Below, piece by piece: positions 15,361-15,897 of a stretch of DNA of 15,897 nucleotides. The stretch comes from Lentisphaeraceae bacterium (GTDB lineage Bacteria > Verrucomicrobiota > Kiritimatiellia > RFP12 > UBA1067). A program made the translations under genes and the position numbers. The stretch spans positions 1 to 15,897 of the forward strand of contig SFPL01000042.1 in the NCBI GenBank assembly GCA_004551905.1. The letters are read 5' to 3'. Within the stretch, counting starts at the first letter, position 1, and every line of letters begins with the position of its first letter. The notes beneath the pieces were generated by a model. The model was not told where the DNA came from, did no database searches, and was given only the letters and a program-made list of their open reading frames with translations.

Positions 15361-15804
15361 ATGAGAACGCCATGCGGAACAATTCTTGCGGCGGCGATCA
15401 CGGCGCTTTTGTGCGCGGCGTTCGCAGCATCATGCGGCGGCGCGGCGCAGGATCGAAGGGGCTGGTATGTGGCCGAACTGAACGGCGCTCCTGGATTGTG
15501 GCACGACGGCAAGCCTGTTCCGCCAATCATGTTCTGGCAGTGGCAGCTTCAGGAACAGGACGTGAAGTCGATGTCGGACGCAGGCATCGAACTTTTCGCG
15601 ATGATGGGCTCGTTCCCGCATTACGAACATCCCTATTGGCGAGCTGACGGCTTGTTCGACACTGCCTACTACGACGGACAGTTTGATGCGGTGCTTGGGT
15701 GGAATCCGTCGGCTCAAGTGCTCCCCCGCATTTTTGCAACTGCGCCCGACTGGTGGAGCCGCGCGCGCGAGTTCCCAGTGCAACACCGGGAGGTTTTGCC
15801 TTGA
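15361..15804 (+). pseudogene. N-terminal fragment of a secreted glycoside-hydrolase-like protein
   Basis: The frame starts at ATG 15361 behind AAAAGGA and encodes a hydrophobic signal (MRTPCGTILAAAITALLC) with a possible lipoprotein Cys at residue 25, then about 105 residues resembling the start of a TIM-barrel hydrolase of the beta-galactosidase/GH42 type: GKPVPPIMFWQW, DAGIELFAMMGSFPH and PRIFATAPDWW. Such enzymes run to 500-900 residues, yet this frame stops after 147. The last dozen codons (from about residue 135) fall inside the repeat at the right edge, whose sequence has no hydrolase character. I read it as a gene cut by repeat insertion or rearrangement; a remainder may lie beyond the window. 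The exact family cannot be fixed from this fragment. Confidence 0.6.
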
Positions 15805-15897
15805 GCGATTGGCCTGTTGAGCGGGCTTCAGCTGGGGGTTGAAAAAATCAGGCGTTGGCTGTATGCTTTCTTGCAAAGCAAAAAAACGCAAGGAGGC
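15760..15897 (-). repeat. Repeat copy at right edge, inverted relative to left edge
   Basis: Read on the minus strand this stretch contains GCAAGAAAGCAT (15863-15874), GCTGAAGCCCGCT (15820-15832) and GTGTTGCACTGG (15775-15786), all also present in the first 125 bases on the plus strand. It begins inside the glycoside-hydrolase-like frame and runs off the end of the window. A short hairpin, TGCTTT/AAAGCA (15864-15880), precedes an A-run. No transposase is encoded. Bases 15805-15897 hold no credible gene. Confidence 0.6.

Noticed and set aside
15430..15891. Minus-strand open frame of 153 codons overlapping the hydrolase fragment and the right-edge repeat
   Set aside because: Half lies opposite the hydrolase frame and half inside the repeat. 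No start signal or domain is visible. Such frames in repeat copies are easily annotated as hypothetical proteins but are probably not expressed.

Overview
The window is a GC-rich bacterial segment in which every convincing gene lies on the + strand, with short gaps and ATGA overlaps. The gene set suggests an anaerobic, polysaccharide-degrading bacterium: it has an [FeFe]-hydrogenase maturase (HydF), L-rhamnose isomerase, mannonate dehydratase, a GH78-type rhamnosidase, and a Tat-exported Gfo/Idh/MocA oxidoreductase of the kind that is abundant in the PVC superphylum. Kiritimatiellota, Lentisphaerota or a relative is my best guess. This is inference from gene content; there is no rRNA or other phylogenetic marker tree behind it.

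Layout. (1) 1-207: intergenic repeat material followed by a strong extended -10 promoter. (2) 208-2156: hydF and a PHP-type histidinol-phosphatase-like gene, overlapping by ATGA. (3) 2203-7180: a second promoter, then transketolase, a DPM1-like glycosyltransferase, tadA, gmk and a cytoplasmic Gfo/Idh/MocA oxidoreductase, tightly packed. (4) 7181-13725: a third promoter with two small palindromes, then rhaA, uxuA, a Tat-signal Gfo/Idh/MocA oxidoreductase, a small secreted protein of unknown function, fmt and pyrB. (5) 13791-15804: two secreted carbohydrate-active proteins, a GH78-like rhamnosidase and the N-terminal part of a putative glycoside hydrolase. (6) about 15760-15897: a repeat that cuts off the last gene and shares words, in inverted orientation, with the first 125 bases.

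How the genes fit together. The rhamnosidase could release L-rhamnose outside the cytoplasm and RhaA would isomerise it. UxuA belongs to hexuronate breakdown (D-mannonate to 2-keto-3-deoxygluconate). Together they point to polymers containing both rhamnose and uronic acid. No rhamnulokinase, rhamnulose-1-phosphate aldolase, transporter, sulfatase or lyase is present here, so the pathway is incomplete in this window. The rest is core metabolism (transketolase, Gmk, TadA, Fmt, PyrB) threaded through the same transcription units.

Most interesting points: three promoters share TGGTATAAT with no recognisable -35, and two of them sit so close to the ATG that the mRNAs should be leaderless. HydF has lost its NKxD guanine-specificity motif and the usual His beside its cluster cysteines. 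Diverged inverted repeats occur at both window ends, one of them truncating a hydrolase gene. No tRNA, rRNA, CRISPR array, insertion sequence or prophage gene was seen. No stretch over 300 bases lacks a gene.
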